Shown one piece after another: positions 5,870 to 6,085 of a stretch of 6,085 nucleotides of DNA. Below the pieces are notes generated by a model, which was not told where the DNA came from, ran no database searches, and saw only the letters and a list, made by a program, of their open reading frames with translations. A program made the translations under genes and the position numbers. The first letter of the stretch is position 1, and each line of letters opens with the position of its first letter. The DNA is from Acidimicrobiales bacterium (GTDB lineage Bacteria > Actinomycetota > Acidimicrobiia > Acidimicrobiales > SZUA-35): NCBI GenBank assembly GCA_013003325.1, contig JABDJU010000063.1:1-6085 (forward strand), read 5' to 3'.

Positions 5870-6085
5870 ATGTCCGCCGGCCTAGGCAACGCACTACGCC
5901 AGATCGAGAGTGTTGAGATCGTCGACGATGACCAGCGGGCGTTTCGCGACCAAATCCTCGACTTCTGCGCCTCCCATCCCGATGCGCTGTACCGCACCTG
6001 CCTCGAAGGTCATCTCACAGGTTCTGCTGCTGTGGTCGACCCGGGTCGCCGTGCGGCCCTGATCCTGCACCACGTGAAACTCGAC
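5870..6085 (+). CDS. NUDIX hydrolase, N-terminal part (cut by the right edge)
   Basis: The first 72 residues of a gene that continues beyond the window. The segment CLEGHLTGSAAVVDP (44-58) followed by RAALILHHVKLD (61-72) is the typical first strand pair of a bacterial NUDIX subfamily with the GHLTgSA...LLLHHxKL pattern. These enzymes hydrolyse nucleoside-diphosphate-linked substrates, and the substrate here cannot be predicted. The catalytic Nudix box (GX5EX7REUXEEXGU) lies past the edge, so activity cannot be judged. The ATG at 5870 has no good Shine-Dalgarno site. It begins 16 bases after the stop of the 72-residue gene, so translation may be coupled or re-initiated. Confidence 0.85.
   Translation, partial: MSAGLGNALRQIESVEIVDDDQRAFRDQILDFCASHPDALYRTCLEGHLTGSAAVVDPGRRAALILHHVKLD

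Noticed and set aside
1..6085. tRNA, rRNA, CRISPR array, insertion sequence or prophage signals
   Set aside because: None seen on either strand. The only repeats are the protein repeats and short palindromes listed.

Overview
The window looks like chromosomal DNA of a high-GC Gram-positive, most likely an actinobacterium. The evidence is strongly GC-biased third codon positions, a DUF222-type HNH protein (a family abundant in Actinobacteria) and a ModA with the CxxxVPCG-type cysteine pair. An Acidimicrobiia-like host is only a guess. No phage, transposase, CRISPR, tRNA or rRNA was seen.

Layout from left to right. (1) Positions 1-1441, minus strand: a secreted protein made of ELWxxDGT repeats. 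Its C-terminus runs off the left edge, and an apparent one-base frameshift near 322-328 interrupts it. (2) Positions 1442-1561: a short divergent intergenic region with a direct repeat and an inverted repeat. (3) Positions 1562-2902, plus strand: an intact DUF222/HNH-endonuclease-family protein. It ends 13 bases before the convergent modC. A hairpin just inside the modC 3' end is a plausible terminator for it. (4) Positions 2916-5508, minus strand: a complete ABC importer for molybdate (or tungstate) in the order modA (lipoprotein binding protein), modB (permease), modC (ATPase). Both junctions are 4-base ATGA overlaps, which points to one translationally coupled operon. (5) Positions 5509-5634: a divergent spacer rich in nested inverted repeats, between modA and a rightward pair. 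(6) Positions 5635-5853, plus strand: a 72-residue protein of unknown function with a good ribosome binding site. It is followed 16 bases later by (7) the start of a NUDIX hydrolase gene (5870 to the right edge), cut before its Nudix box.

How the genes work together: ModA would capture oxyanion outside the membrane, ModB would form the channel, and ModC would power it and may bind oxyanion on its C-terminal TOBE/Mop-like domain. No ModE-type regulator or molybdenum cofactor gene is in the window. The other genes have no obvious functional link to the transporter. I see no clear undescribed system. The items most worth checking are the frameshift in the repeat protein, the structured divergent spacer at 5544-5617, and the unidentified 72-residue protein next to it.
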